64,000 nucleotides of DNA from Acidobacteriota bacterium (GCA_016716715.1 JADJVE010000001.1:186001-250000); one strand, 5' to 3'; shown: positions 43,427 to 51,886, counted from the stretch's first letter. Made by a program: numbers and translations. The notes: a model not told the origin generated them from the sequence alone.

Positions 43427-43460
43427 TAGAACGCCCTCGCGGTAAGATTCTATCCGTCGC
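43427..43460. promoter_or_regulatory. 34-base divergent promoter region (methionine operon / purD)
   Basis: TAGAAT on the minus strand (43447-43452) serves the methionine operon with a leader of about 15-20 bases carrying GAGGG. On the plus strand TAAGAT (43443-43448) or TTCTAT (43448-43453) lies 12 or 7 bases before the purD ATG. The two -10 elements overlap, so the promoters must compete. Confidence 0.45.
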
Positions 43461-44771
43461 ATGAGACTTCTCGTGGTCGGCTCGGGGGGGCGGGAGCACG
43501 CGCTCGTCTGGAAGCTCGCGCAGGCGCCGGGCGTCACGGACATTTTCTGCGCGCCCGGCAACCCCGGCATCGCGAAGCTCGCGACGTGCATCCCCATCTC
43601 CGTCGACAACGTCGTCGAGCTGGCCGACTTCGCCGAGTCGATGAGCATCGACCTGACGATCGTCGGGCCCGAGCTGCCGCTCACGCTCGGCCTCGTGGAC
43701 GAACTGACGCACCGCGGCCTTCTCGCGTTCGGGCCGAACCGCCTCGCGGCCGAGCTCGAGGGCTCGAAGGCGTTCTCGAAGACCTTCATGAAGAAGTACG
43801 CGATCCCGACGGCCGACGCCGAGATCGTCACGAACCGCGCCGAGGCCGAGCGCGCCCTCAAGTCGTTCGGCCTGCCCGTCGTCTTCAAGGCCGACGGCCT
43901 CGCGGCCGGCAAGGGCGTCGTCATCGCCCAGGAGCCAGCCGAGGCGGAGCAGGCGCTCAAGCTCTTCTTCGAGGACCGCGTCTTCGGCTCGGCGGGCGAC
44001 CGCGTCCTCGTGGAGCGGTTCATCTCCGGCGACGAGGTCAGCTTCATGGTGCTCTGCGACGGCGAGCGCGCGCTCCCGCTCGCGACCGTGAAGGACTACA
44101 AGAAGATCTACGACGGCGACCGCGGCCCGAACACGGGCGGCATGGGCTCGCACAGCCCGTCGGTCCTGCTGGACGCGTCGACCGCGTCCGACATCCTCGC
44201 GTTCGTCGTCCAGCCGACGCTGAAGGGAATGAAGGAAGAGGGGCGGCCGTTCCGCGGCGTCCTCTTCGTCGGCATCATTCTCGAGAAGGGCCTAAACCCG
44301 TACGTCCTCGAGTACAACGTCCGCTTCGGGGATCCCGAGACACAGGCCGTGATGCTCCGCATGGACGGCGACCTCCTGCCGTTCCTACTGGCCTCGGCCC
44401 GCGGGAAGTTCGAAGAGGGCGTCACGCCGGGTTGGCGTCGCGAGGCCACGGCCTGCCTCGTCCTGACGGCGGAGGGTTATCCCGGTCCGTACGAGAAGGG
44501 CCGCCCCATCACGGGCATCGAGGACGCCGAGGCCGAGGAGGGCGTCTTCGTCTTCCACGGCGGCACGGCCACGACCCCCGACGGCCGGCTCGTGACGGCG
44601 GGCGGCCGCGTCCTGAACGTCTGCGCGCGTTCGCGCGGGCTCTCCCAGGCGCTGAAGAAGGCGCGCGATGCGGCCGAGAAGATCCACTTCGACGGGCGGC
44701 ACTTCCGCCGCGACATCGGGAAGAAGGCCCTGGAGATTCTGATGGAGCGGTCGGGCTCGCTCCTGCGCTAG
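43461..44771 (+). CDS. purD: phosphoribosylamine-glycine ligase
   Basis: A 436-residue PurD, the normal length. Conserved blocks: MRLLVVGSGGREHALVWKL, NPGI, IVGPELPLTLGLVD, FKADGLAAGKGV (ATP-grasp), DYKKIYDGDRGPNTGGMG and YNVRFGDPETQ. It makes glycinamide ribonucleotide in purine synthesis. Other pur genes are not nearby. It diverges from the methionine operon over a 34-base gap, a sensible pairing because both depend on folate one-carbon units. Its stop overlaps the convergent selenoprotein gene by four bases (CTAG at 44768-44771). Confidence 0.96.
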   Translation: MRLLVVGSGGREHALVWKLAQAPGVTDIFCAPGNPGIAKLATCIPISVDNVVELADFAESMSIDLTIVGPELPLTLGLVDELTHRGLLAFGPNRLAAELEGSKAFSKTFMKKYAIPTADAEIVTNRAEAERALKSFGLPVVFKADGLAAGKGVVIAQEPAEAEQALKLFFEDRVFGSAGDRVLVERFISGDEVSFMVLCDGERALPLATVKDYKKIYDGDRGPNTGGMGSHSPSVLLDASTASDILAFVVQPTLKGMKEEGRPFRGVLFVGIILEKGLNPYVLEYNVRFGDPETQAVMLRMDGDLLPFLLASARGKFEEGVTPGWRREATACLVLTAEGYPGPYEKGRPITGIEDAEAEEGVFVFHGGTATTPDGRLVTAGGRVLNVCARSRGLSQALKKARDAAEKIHFDGRHFRRDIGKKALEILMERSGSLLR

Positions 44772-45499
44772 AAGTCGCGGACGACGGGCGGCGGGCCGCT
44801 CTCGCGCAGCAGCGCGAAGGCCGAGGTCAGGATCTTCGTCTGGAGCACGGCGTCATGCGGCAGCCCGAGCGGATAGCCGAGCGCGTACGGAACCGCCAGG
44901 GCGCGGGAGATGCCGACCTTGCGCGTGACCTCGGGCAGCGCCGTCACGGACGTCGTCGCGATCCCTCTTCCTTCCAGCTCCGCGGCGATCAGACACACGG
45001 TCTGATGGCAGAGCGGTCAAAGGGGGACGAGGAGTGCCACGTCGACGCCGTCCTCCGCGAGCAGCGCCGCCGCCTCGGGCGCGGTCTCCTTCACGAGCCG
45101 TCCCGGCGCCGAGATCGACCCCATGAACGAGAGCGCGCGCGGCGCGAGGCTTCCGATGAGCCCCTCCGCCTCCATCTCGCGCAGGCGGTCCAGCGGGAAG
45201 CCGAGGTTGCGGTCGGCGAGGAAGCCGGTCTGGTCGAACGCGTCGGACTTGTGCGCGATGCCGAGCGTCGAGACGTCGAGGTCCCGCGGGATCACGCGGA
45301 ACGACGAGTCGCCCCCCTTCTTCTCGTCGTCGAACGGCTCCTGGCCCGGCGCGTAGACGGCGCCCGTCGTCACGAGCGCGACGCGCGCCTCGCGCAGCGG
45401 CCGGTGGGGCCGCGCGAACGGAATGGGATCGACCGTCCGGTACCGGTACGTGGCCATGAAGAGGCGGTTCTTGATGGAGAGGTCCGAGAGCGTCGCCAC
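44768..45499 (-). CDS. GrdB/PrdB-type selenoprotein with in-frame TGA read as selenocysteine
   Basis: Two frames that are adjacent and in register, separated only by a TGA at 45017-45019, make one 243-residue protein of the glycine/sarcosine/betaine reductase selenoprotein B family. The junction reads DVALLVPL-U-PLCHQTVCLIAAE, giving a U-x-x-C redox motif and the P-x-C-H-Q-T block I recall from this family. Cys homologues carry Cys at the U position. Sec would be residue 161. A 7-bp hairpin with a 5-base loop starts 10 bases after the TGA, as expected for a bacterial SECIS. The start is GTG at 45499, 6 bases after a GATACT hexamer. The reductase role is inferred; in GrdB the Sec attacks amine substrates. 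Confidence 0.82.
44988..45006 (-). promoter_or_regulatory. bacterial SECIS hairpin
   Basis: On the minus strand ATCAGAC pairs perfectly with GTCTGAT around the loop CGTGT. The stem begins 10 bases after the TGA at 45017-45019 and the loop about 18 bases after it, with G as second loop base. This matches the known bSECIS rules (apical loop 16-37 bases from UGA, small loop with an early G). It lies within the coding sequence and encodes HQTVCLI. Confidence 0.75.
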
Positions 45500-45579
45500 G
45501 GGTCCAGTATCGCGCAGATCACGGGACCCTTGACGCCCCCTCCGGCCCGCCCCACGTTTCACGGGAAGACGGAGGCGAC

Positions 45580-46311
45580 ATGAGACGGTTCTTCCCGGCG
45601 GCGCTCCTCGGGGCGCTCCTCCTGCCTGACGGAGCCGCCGGGCAGGCGATTCTCGTGACGGAGCCGACAGCGGCGAAGACGGTGGCCGCCGGCGGGACGC
45701 TCGACGTGAAATGGACGTCGCCGGGGTTCACGGGGGCGACGGTGAACATCGGGCTCGCGAACGACGACACGGCGTGGAGCCTCGCGTCGGGGACGCCGAA
45801 CGACGGCCAGCAGGCCGTGACGATCCCGGCGAACGCGCGGGCGGGGCTCTACCGGGTCGTCGTCCAGATCCCGGGCGGCGGCGCGTTCTCCAGCGCGACG
45901 TTCCGCGTCGCCGTCCTCGGCGAGGCGGTCGCGCTGCTCCCCGATCTCGTGGCGTGCCTCGCGTGGAATGGCAGGCGCCCTTACATGAACGAGGACAAGA
46001 CGATCACGGCGAGGATCCGCAATTCCGGAAACGCTCCGTCGACGGCCACGACGTTCGACTTCCGCGTGGAGCGCCTCGGCACGCGATCGTTCCCGCTGCC
46101 GGCGCTCGCGCCCGGCGCCGAGCACACGGAGTCCGTGAAGACTTCGTGGCCGAGCACCGGCCACAAGGACGTGCGCGTCACGGTCGATCCCGCGAACACC
46201 GTTCGCGAGAAGGACGAGACGAACAACAACATCGTGGGTCACGTCTCGGTCATCCTGCCGGGGCAGGACCGCTACGTCGCCGAGAAGAACGCCTGCGCGG
46301 GATCGAACTGA
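45580..46311 (+). CDS. secreted protein with CARDB domain
   Basis: A 243-residue exported protein. Signal peptide: RRFFPAALLGALLLPDGAAG. Residues about 25-110 form an Ig-like domain (ILVTEPTAAKTVAAGGTLDV, TVNIGLAND) of the type found in Ser-Thr-rich cell-wall proteins. Residues about 125-225 are a CARDB-like adhesion module ending with the diagnostic DPANTVREKDETNNN. Such domains mediate cell-surface binding. GGAGG lies 4 bases before the ATG at 45580. A glycosyltransferase gene begins inside its stop codon (CTGA). Confidence 0.83.
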   Translation: MRRFFPAALLGALLLPDGAAGQAILVTEPTAAKTVAAGGTLDVKWTSPGFTGATVNIGLANDDTAWSLASGTPNDGQQAVTIPANARAGLYRVVVQIPGGGAFSSATFRVAVLGEAVALLPDLVACLAWNGRRPYMNEDKTITARIRNSGNAPSTATTFDFRVERLGTRSFPLPALAPGAEHTESVKTSWPSTGHKDVRVTVDPANTVREKDETNNNIVGHVSVILPGQDRYVAEKNACAGSN

Positions 46312-47873
46312 GACGCGCGGCGCCGGCCTGGAGTCTGATCGGCGCCGCCGCGCTGCTGCAGGCGGCCCTCCACGCCGCGTCGGTCGGCCGGTACGGGATC
46401 TTCCGCGACGAGCTGTACTACCTCTCGTGCGCGAGCCGTCCGGCCGCGGGGTACGTGGACCAGCCGGCGTTCTCGATCCTTTTCCTCTCCGCGTGGCGCG
46501 CCCTCTTCGGCGACTCGGCAGCGGCGCTCATGGCCCCGCCCGCGCTCTGCGGAGTCGCCGTCGTGGTCCTCACGGGCCTCCTCGCGCGGCGTTTCGGCGG
46601 CGGCCCGGCGGCGCAGGGCCTCGCGTCCGCTGCCGCGGCCGTCGCGCCGATCTGGGTCGGGATGACGGGCTACTACTCGATGAACTCCTTCGACATCCTG
46701 TTCTGGACGCTTGCGGCGAGTCTCCTGGCGAGGATTCTCGAGGGAGACGTCGAGACTGGTCCGCGAGGCGGTGTGGGGCGCCTGTGGCTGCTTCTCGGAA
46801 CGGTTCTCGCCCTCGGCCTCCTGAACAAGATCAGCGTTCTGTGGCTGGGCGCGGGGATTTTCGCCGGCCTTCTCCTGACGCCCGCGCGGCGCTGGCTGAC
46901 GACGCTGGGCCCGTGGCTCGCGGGCGGAATCGCCTTCCTCGGGCTCCTGCCGTATCTCGCCTGGAACGCGCTCCACGGCTGGCCGACGCTGGAGTTCATG
47001 CGGCGCGCGACAGGCGAGAAGTACCGCACGACCTCGCCGCTTGCGTTCGGCGGCGAGCTCCTCTTCCTTTTCCAGCCGCTCGCGGCGCCGCTCTGGATCG
47101 CGGGCCTCGTGTGGCTTCTCGCCGCGCGGGACGGCCGGCGCTTCCGCGCCCTCGGCGTCGTCTTCGTCGCGACGCTCGCGATTCTCCTCGCGAACCGCTC
47201 GAGCAAGGCCGAGTACCTCGCGGCGTCGTTCGCGCCGCTCCTCGCGGCGGGCGGCGTCGCCCTCGAGCGCGTCCTCCACCGCGGGCGGAGCGCCGCGCCC
47301 GCGTGGGTGTACGGGACGCTTCTCGTCCTGGGCGGCCTCGCGATCGCGCCGTTCGCGCTGCCGCTCCTGCCGGTGCCACAGTACGTCGCGTACGCGAAGG
47401 CGCTCGGGATGGGGCCGACGACGACGGAGCGCAACGAGCTCGGCCCGCTCCCGCAGCACTTCGCGGACCGCTTCGGCTGGCCCGGGATGGCGGCCGAGGT
47501 CGGGCGCGTCGCGGGAACCCTGTCCGAGGCGGAACGCAAAACGGCGCGCGTCTGGGCGCGCAACTACGGCGAGGCGGCGGCGCTGGAGAAGTACGGCGCG
47601 CCGCTCGGCGTCCCGCGCGTCCTCTGCCCGCACAACTCCTTCTGGTTCTGGAGCGCCGCGGACGCGGAGAAGAATGCGCCGTTCAAGGGGCCTCTGATCG
47701 TGATCGGTGGACAGCGCGAGACGCTGACGGCAGTCTTCGGAAGCGTCGAGGAGGCGGGCAAGACCGGCCACCCGCTCGCGATGCCGTACGAGAACGGCCG
47801 CCCGATCTGGATCTGCCGCGAGCCGAAGGAAGACCTCAGGGTCATCCTCCAGCGCGACCGGCTGTTCATCTGA
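46308..47873 (+). CDS. GT-C (ArnT/PMT-like) membrane glycosyltransferase, probable CTG start
   Basis: About 521 residues with ten or more helices. The luminal catalytic motif FRDELYYLSCA is near residue 35, followed by the VDQPAFSILFL block typical of this family. MTGYYSMNSFDILFW and LGLLNKISVLWLG are further family features. The C-terminal 130 residues are soluble. The first standard start downstream (about residue 75) would delete the catalytic loop, and none exists upstream in frame near the gene. CTG at 46308 overlaps the preceding TGA as CTGA, the same geometry as the ATGA/GTGA junctions in this window, and is proposed as start. The last 8 bases overlap the convergent pgi gene. Confidence 0.82.
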   Translation: MRRAAPAWSLIGAAALLQAALHAASVGRYGIFRDELYYLSCASRPAAGYVDQPAFSILFLSAWRALFGDSAAALMAPPALCGVAVVVLTGLLARRFGGGPAAQGLASAAAAVAPIWVGMTGYYSMNSFDILFWTLAASLLARILEGDVETGPRGGVGRLWLLLGTVLALGLLNKISVLWLGAGIFAGLLLTPARRWLTTLGPWLAGGIAFLGLLPYLAWNALHGWPTLEFMRRATGEKYRTTSPLAFGGELLFLFQPLAAPLWIAGLVWLLAARDGRRFRALGVVFVATLAILLANRSSKAEYLAASFAPLLAAGGVALERVLHRGRSAAPAWVYGTLLVLGGLAIAPFALPLLPVPQYVAYAKALGMGPTTTERNELGPLPQHFADRFGWPGMAAEVGRVAGTLSEAERKTARVWARNYGEAAALEKYGAPLGVPRVLCPHNSFWFWSAADAEKNAPFKGPLIVIGGQRETLTAVFGSVEEAGKTGHPLAMPYENGRPIWICREPKEDLRVILQRDRLFI

Positions 47874-49473
47874 TTCCGAACGTCGCGAGGAAGAACGTCG
47901 GACCGTCCTTCTTCGCGACGCCGTGGTCGGGGTTTGCAGCGAGGTGGCGGAGGACGGCGAAGACGGTCTCGACGTCCGGCTCGGCGAGTGTGGCCGCGAT
48001 CTTCTCGGCCGTCCGGAACTCGCCCTTCTTCGCCCTCAGTTCCGCGAGGATCCGCGCCTGCAGCGCGAGGACGGCGATGGCGGCCTTCTTGCCCGCTTCG
48101 ACGCCCGGCTGGTGGTACGCGTTGATGCCGACGAGCTGCGCGTAGAGGCCGACGGCCCTCTCGTAGAGCGCGATCAGGATGCCGATCGTCCGCGCCGAGA
48201 CGTCCGGCACGGTGAGCGTGATCGACCCGCGGCCGTTCTCGGCGAGCGCCTTCCGCGTCCCGAGGAGAAACCCGTGCAGGTAGTCGCCGGGCGTGACGTC
48301 GGTCTCCACCTCGAGCGAGCGCTCGCCGTCCGCGCGGTCCTTCTCGACCTCGAGGAACGTCGCGAAGAAGTTCGGGACGCCCTCGCGCAGCTGCTGGACG
48401 TACGCGTGCTGGTCCGTCGAGCCCTTGTTGCCGTAGACGGCGATGCCCTGGTTCACGACGCGGCCCTCGAGGTTCTTCTCCTTGCCGAGCGACTCCATGA
48501 CGAGCTGCTGCAGGTAGCGCGAGAAGAGGAGGAGCCGGTCCTTGTACGGGAGGACGACCATGTCCTTCGCGCCGCGGCCGCCCGTCTCGTGGTGCCACGC
48601 GAGCGCGAGCATCGCGGCGGGGTTCTCCGCGACCTCGGGGACGCGCGTCGCCGCGTCGCAGGCGGCGGCCCCGGAGAGCAGGGCCTGGATGTCCAGCCCC
48701 TGCAGCGCCGCGGGGAGGAGGCCGACGGCCGAGAGCTCGGACGTCCGCCCTCCGATCCAGTCCCACATCGGGAAGCGCTCCAGCCAGCCGTCCTGCGCGG
48801 CCACCTCGTCGAGCTCGCTGTGGGCGCCCGTGACGGCGACGGCGTGCTTCGCGAAGTCGAGCCCCGCGCGGCGGTACGCGTCGGCCGCGACCAGCATTCC
48901 GTTGCGCGTCTCCTTCGTCCCGCCCGACTTCGAGATCACGACCGTGAGCGTCGCGGGGAGTCCGCCCTCCGTCGCCGCGATGCGGGACAGCTCGCGCGCC
49001 ATGCCGTCGGGGTCGGTGTTGTCGAAGAAGAACGGCTTCAGCGGGTCGCGCGGCGAGCCGAGCGCGTCGGCGACGAACTGCGGTCCGAGCGCCGAGCCGC
49101 CGATGCCGACGACGAGGATGTTCGTGAAGTGCGGCGCCTTCTCCGGGGCCACACGCCCCGCGTGGACCGCGGCCGCGAAGTCCTCGATGCGCGCGAGCGT
49201 CCCGCGGATCGCCTCGGCCGTCTCCGCATCCGGCGCCCGCTCCGGGGCCCGCAGCCAGTAGTGGCCGACGCGGCGCTTCTCGTCCGGGTTCGCGATCGCG
49301 CCCTTCTCGAGCGCGTCCATGGCGGCGAAGGCAGAGGGGAAAAGGCCGGTCACGAGCGGGTCCTTCCGCAGCGCGTCGTCCGTGAGGCCGGTCTTCGAGA
49401 GGTCGACGAGGAGCCCGAGCGCGGGCACGTGGAGCGACAGAGCCTGGACGCGGGGCCAGTCGTGAGCGGACAT
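47866..49473 (-). CDS. pgi: glucose-6-phosphate isomerase
   Basis: A 535-residue phosphoglucose isomerase. Conserved parts include VVGIGGSALGPQFV, VISKSGGTKETRNGM, WDWIGGRTSELSAVG, EGRVVNQGIAVYGNKGSTDQ and the C-terminal GINAYHQPGVEAGKK with the catalytic Lys. It interconverts glucose-6-P and fructose-6-P. A GGGGGAGG ribosome-binding site precedes the ATG at 49473. The divergent neighbour is a ROK-family sugar kinase whose product would be its substrate, so this is a small glucose-entry locus. The C-terminal end overlaps the convergent glycosyltransferase gene by 8 bases. Confidence 0.94.
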   Translation of the reverse strand: MSAHDWPRVQALSLHVPALGLLVDLSKTGLTDDALRKDPLVTGLFPSAFAAMDALEKGAIANPDEKRRVGHYWLRAPERAPDAETAEAIRGTLARIEDFAAAVHAGRVAPEKAPHFTNILVVGIGGSALGPQFVADALGSPRDPLKPFFFDNTDPDGMARELSRIAATEGGLPATLTVVISKSGGTKETRNGMLVAADAYRRAGLDFAKHAVAVTGAHSELDEVAAQDGWLERFPMWDWIGGRTSELSAVGLLPAALQGLDIQALLSGAAACDAATRVPEVAENPAAMLALAWHHETGGRGAKDMVVLPYKDRLLLFSRYLQQLVMESLGKEKNLEGRVVNQGIAVYGNKGSTDQHAYVQQLREGVPNFFATFLEVEKDRADGERSLEVETDVTPGDYLHGFLLGTRKALAENGRGSITLTVPDVSARTIGILIALYERAVGLYAQLVGINAYHQPGVEAGKKAAIAVLALQARILAELRAKKGEFRTAEKIAATLAEPDVETVFAVLRHLAANPDHGVAKKDGPTFFLATFGIR

Positions 49474-49518
49474 CGGGAGCCTCCCCCTTCCATGATCTCC
49501 GATCCGGGCGGGCCCGCG

Positions 49519-49524
49519 TAAACT
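49519..49524 (+). promoter_or_regulatory. -10-like element (TAAACT) 9 bases before the ROK kinase start
   Basis: TAAACT ends 9 bases before the ATG at 49534, identical to the hexamer before the UbiA-family gene at 25703. No Shine-Dalgarno sequence lies between. Confidence 0.4.
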
Positions 49525-49533
49525 GCGCGCCTC

Positions 49534-50505
49534 ATGGCGAAAGCGACCGGCAAGGGCCTCGCCCTCGGCATCGACCTCGGCGGCACGAAGATTCTCGCGG
49601 GCGCCGTGGACGCCTCGAACCGCATCCTGGGGCGCGGCAAACTGAAGACCCCGTTCGCGGACGGCCCCGACGCGATCGGCGCGGCCCTCGTCGAGGCCAG
49701 CGACCTCGCCCTCAAGGAGGCCGGCGTCACCCGGGCCGACGTTTCCTCCTTCGCGATCGCGGCGCCCGGCGCCGTCGACACGATCAAGGGGACGCTCCTC
49801 AGGGCCGCAAACCTCAACGCCTCGAACTGGAACGTCGTGAAGGCGGTCGGCGCGGCGTTTCCCGGCGCGGCGGGCCGCGTCGAGAACGACGTGCGTCTCG
49901 CGGCGCTCGCGGAAGCGCGGCTCGGCGCGGGCCGCGGCTCGAACCTCATGGTCGCCGTGTGGGTCGGGACCGGCGTCGGCGGCGCCGTGATCATGAACGG
50001 GAAGATCCACTCCGGGCACAACCGCAACGCAGGGGAGATCGGCCACACGCAGATCGACTTCCGCCGGGCGGCCCCCGGGAAGATCGACGGCACGCTCGAG
50101 GGCACGGCCGCCAAGGTCGGGATTGCGGAGTACCTCAAGCGCCGGATCGACCGCGGCGACCGGACGGCTCTCGAGAAGGCCGTCTCGAAGAAGGACGTCC
50201 GCCTCAAGGGCTCGCAGCTGCGCGAGGCGTGGGAAGAGGGCGACGAGCTGGCCCGCCGCGCGCTGGCGCGCTCGGCCCGCGCCGTCGGAATCACGATCGC
50301 GAACGTCTGGAACATCCTCTCGCCCGACGTCTTCGTCCTCGGGGGCGGCGTCGCGACGGACGTCGGTCCGGCCTACCTCGCGGAGGTCCGCAAGTGGGCG
50401 GACGCCTTCGCCTTCACGCAGGACCTCGGCAAGCTCCGGGTGGAGCCGGCCGGCCTCGGGGACGATTCCGGGCTCCTCGGGGCGGCCCTCTACTCCCGCG
50501 ACTGA
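49534..50505 (+). CDS. ROK-family sugar kinase (glucokinase-like) lacking the usual zinc motif
   Basis: A 323-residue ROK protein with ATP motif GIDLGGTKILAGAVD, ENDVRLAALAEARLGAG, WVGTGVGGAVIMNGK and the catalytic/metal region NAGEIGHTQID. In most ROK kinases a C-x-C-G-x-x-G-C-x-E zinc motif follows; here the stretch reads GKIDGTLEGTAAK and has no cysteine, so the zinc site is absent while the general fold is kept. The adjoining divergent pgi gene supports glucokinase activity, but specificity cannot be proven. There is no N-terminal helix-turn-helix, so it is a kinase rather than a repressor. Confidence 0.87.
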   Translation: MAKATGKGLALGIDLGGTKILAGAVDASNRILGRGKLKTPFADGPDAIGAALVEASDLALKEAGVTRADVSSFAIAAPGAVDTIKGTLLRAANLNASNWNVVKAVGAAFPGAAGRVENDVRLAALAEARLGAGRGSNLMVAVWVGTGVGGAVIMNGKIHSGHNRNAGEIGHTQIDFRRAAPGKIDGTLEGTAAKVGIAEYLKRRIDRGDRTALEKAVSKKDVRLKGSQLREAWEEGDELARRALARSARAVGITIANVWNILSPDVFVLGGGVATDVGPAYLAEVRKWADAFAFTQDLGKLRVEPAGLGDDSGLLGAALYSRD

Positions 50506-50540
50506 GTCCCGCTCGGTTCATCTGGCACAATCGGGCTTCC

Positions 50541-51379
50541 ATGAGCTGCACCGGCTGCTCCATCGGCACCTCCACGAACCCCGGCGGGAACTACGTCGGG
50601 GCGCGCCTCGCCGACGCCGAGGACGGGAAGACGACGCTCGTCTTCACGGGCGAGGTCAGGTCAAGCCCGGCGAGCGCCTCATCGTCGAGACCGAGAACGG
50701 GCCGGAGTTCGCGGAGGTCACGACGACGTCCCCGACGCTCGCGCGGTCCTGCTCGGCGAAGAAGGCGCGCCGGTTCCTGCGGCTCGCCTCCGATTCCGAG
50801 TACGCCGACTACGCCGAGCGCCTCGAGCTCCAGCAGACCGCCCTCGCGTTCGCGGACGAGAAGGTGGCCGCGATGCGCCTCGACGTCCACGTCGTCAAAT
50901 GCGCCGTCGGCTTCGACCGCCGCAAGCTGACCGTCCTCTACACGTCGGAAAAGAAGCCCGAAGTGCGCGACCTCGCGCGCGCGATCTCCGACAAGTTCGA
51001 CCTCCGGGTGGACATGAAGATGATGGGCGTCCGCGACGAGACGAAGATCCTCGGGGGCATCGGCTCCTGCGGCCTGACGCTCTGCTGCTCGACGTGGCTG
51101 AAGGGTTTCCACCCCGTGACGATCCGGATGGCGAAGATGCAGGGGCTCACCCCGAACCCCGCCAAGCTGACGGGGCAGTGCGGCCGCCTGAAGTGCTGCG
51201 TGGCCTACGAGCTCGAGGGCGGCATCGAGGCCGCCCGGCGCATGGGCCATGGCGGCGACCGCGAGCGCCGCGAAAAGGCCGCCCCGGCCCCCGCCGCCGC
51301 CTCCCGCCTGAGGCGGGTTTCGTCCTTTGGGGAAGCCCGGAATAGACTCCGGGCAACATCCGTTTCCCCTCCCGCGTAG
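50541..51379 (+). CDS. PSP1-domain protein (RicT-like), broken by a 5-bp tandem duplication
   Basis: The first frame (from ATG 50541) reads MSCTGCSIGTSTNPGG to LVFTGEV, then goes out of register. The second frame begins KPGERLIVETENGPEFAEV and carries the whole PSP1 domain, including the Cys-rich GSCGLTLCCSTWLKGF and GQCGRLKCCVAYE typical of RicT/YaaT. At the switch the sequence GGTCA is present twice in tandem (50654-50663). Deleting one copy joins TGEV to KPGERL perfectly. RicT helps RNA processing and phosphorelay control in Bacillus. The rest of the gene looks conserved, so the lesion is recent, an assembly error, or phase-variable. Confidence 0.8.
50654..50663 (+). repeat. tandem duplication GGTCAGGTCA causing a frameshift
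   Basis: Two adjacent copies of the pentamer GGTCA in the ricT-like gene. One copy restores the reading frame, so the second is probably the mutation. Confidence 0.75.
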
Positions 51380-51401
51380 ACACCCCATGAGGAGTCCCGA
51401 C

Positions 51402-51842
51402 ATGGCTTCCGCGAAAAGGCCCGTTTCCGGCGCCCCCGCCCCCGGCGAGGGGGGAGGTCCGCCCGAGGAGCTGGGCCCGCGCAAGCTCATCCGGCCCTCG
51501 CTGGCCGGCGTCATGCGCGACCACGGGGCTCCCCGGCCGGCCGGCGGCGGCGCCCGGCGCGTCGTCCCGCCCGAGCAGACGAACGCCGAGGCCTACTACT
51601 ACCTCAAGCAGATGCAGTCCAAGACGCCCATCGTCGTCCGCCTCGTGGACGGCGAGGAGCTGCGCGGCTGGATCGAGTGGTACGACAAGGACGTCATCAA
51701 GCTCAACCGGGACCACGCCCCGAACCTCCTGATCCCGAAGCGCTCCATCAAGTACCTCTACAAGGAGGAAGAGGAGCGCATGCACAAGAAGAGGCGGCGC
51801 CCGCTGCCCGGCGCGGGTCCGGGAGTCGGCGGCCCGGGATGA
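51402..51842 (+). CDS. Hfq-like RNA-binding protein with N-terminal extension
   Basis: A 146-residue protein. Residues about 65-125 form an Sm/Hfq-like fold: AEAYYYLKQMQSKTPIVVRL, VDGEELRGWIEWYDKDVIKL and PNLLIPKRSIKYLYKEE, where K-R-S-I-K-Y replaces the Sm2 Y-K-H-A motif. A Pro/Gly-rich extension of about 60 residues precedes it and a basic tail (HKKRRRPLPG) follows. GAGGAG about 7 bases upstream supports ATG 51402 rather than 51387. The domain lacks the exact Hfq Sm2 signature, so it may be a divergent paralogue. It follows the ricT-like gene, another RNA-processing factor. Confidence 0.75.
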   Translation: MASAKRPVSGAPAPGEGGGPPEELGPRKLIRPSLAGVMRDHGAPRPAGGGARRVVPPEQTNAEAYYYLKQMQSKTPIVVRLVDGEELRGWIEWYDKDVIKLNRDHAPNLLIPKRSIKYLYKEEEERMHKKRRRPLPGAGPGVGGPG

Positions 51843-51855
51843 AGTCCCTGCGGGA

Positions 51856-51886
51856 TTGACGCGGCGCCGCGAGGCGGGCATACACT
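51856..51886 (+). promoter_or_regulatory. promoter (TTGACG, 19 bp, TACACT) for the M20 peptidase
   Basis: TTGACG (51856-51861) and TACACT (51881-51886) are 19 bases apart. The -10 ends 7 bases before the ATG at 51894, so the mRNA is probably leaderless. Confidence 0.6.

Noticed and set aside
43427..43460. SAM or cobalamin riboswitch ahead of the methionine operon
   Set aside because: The intergenic gap is only 34 bases, far too short for any known riboswitch class.
45017..45562. selenoprotein frame treated as two separate small genes
   Set aside because: Both parts are in the same register, give one continuous family match and the TGA is followed by a SECIS-type hairpin.
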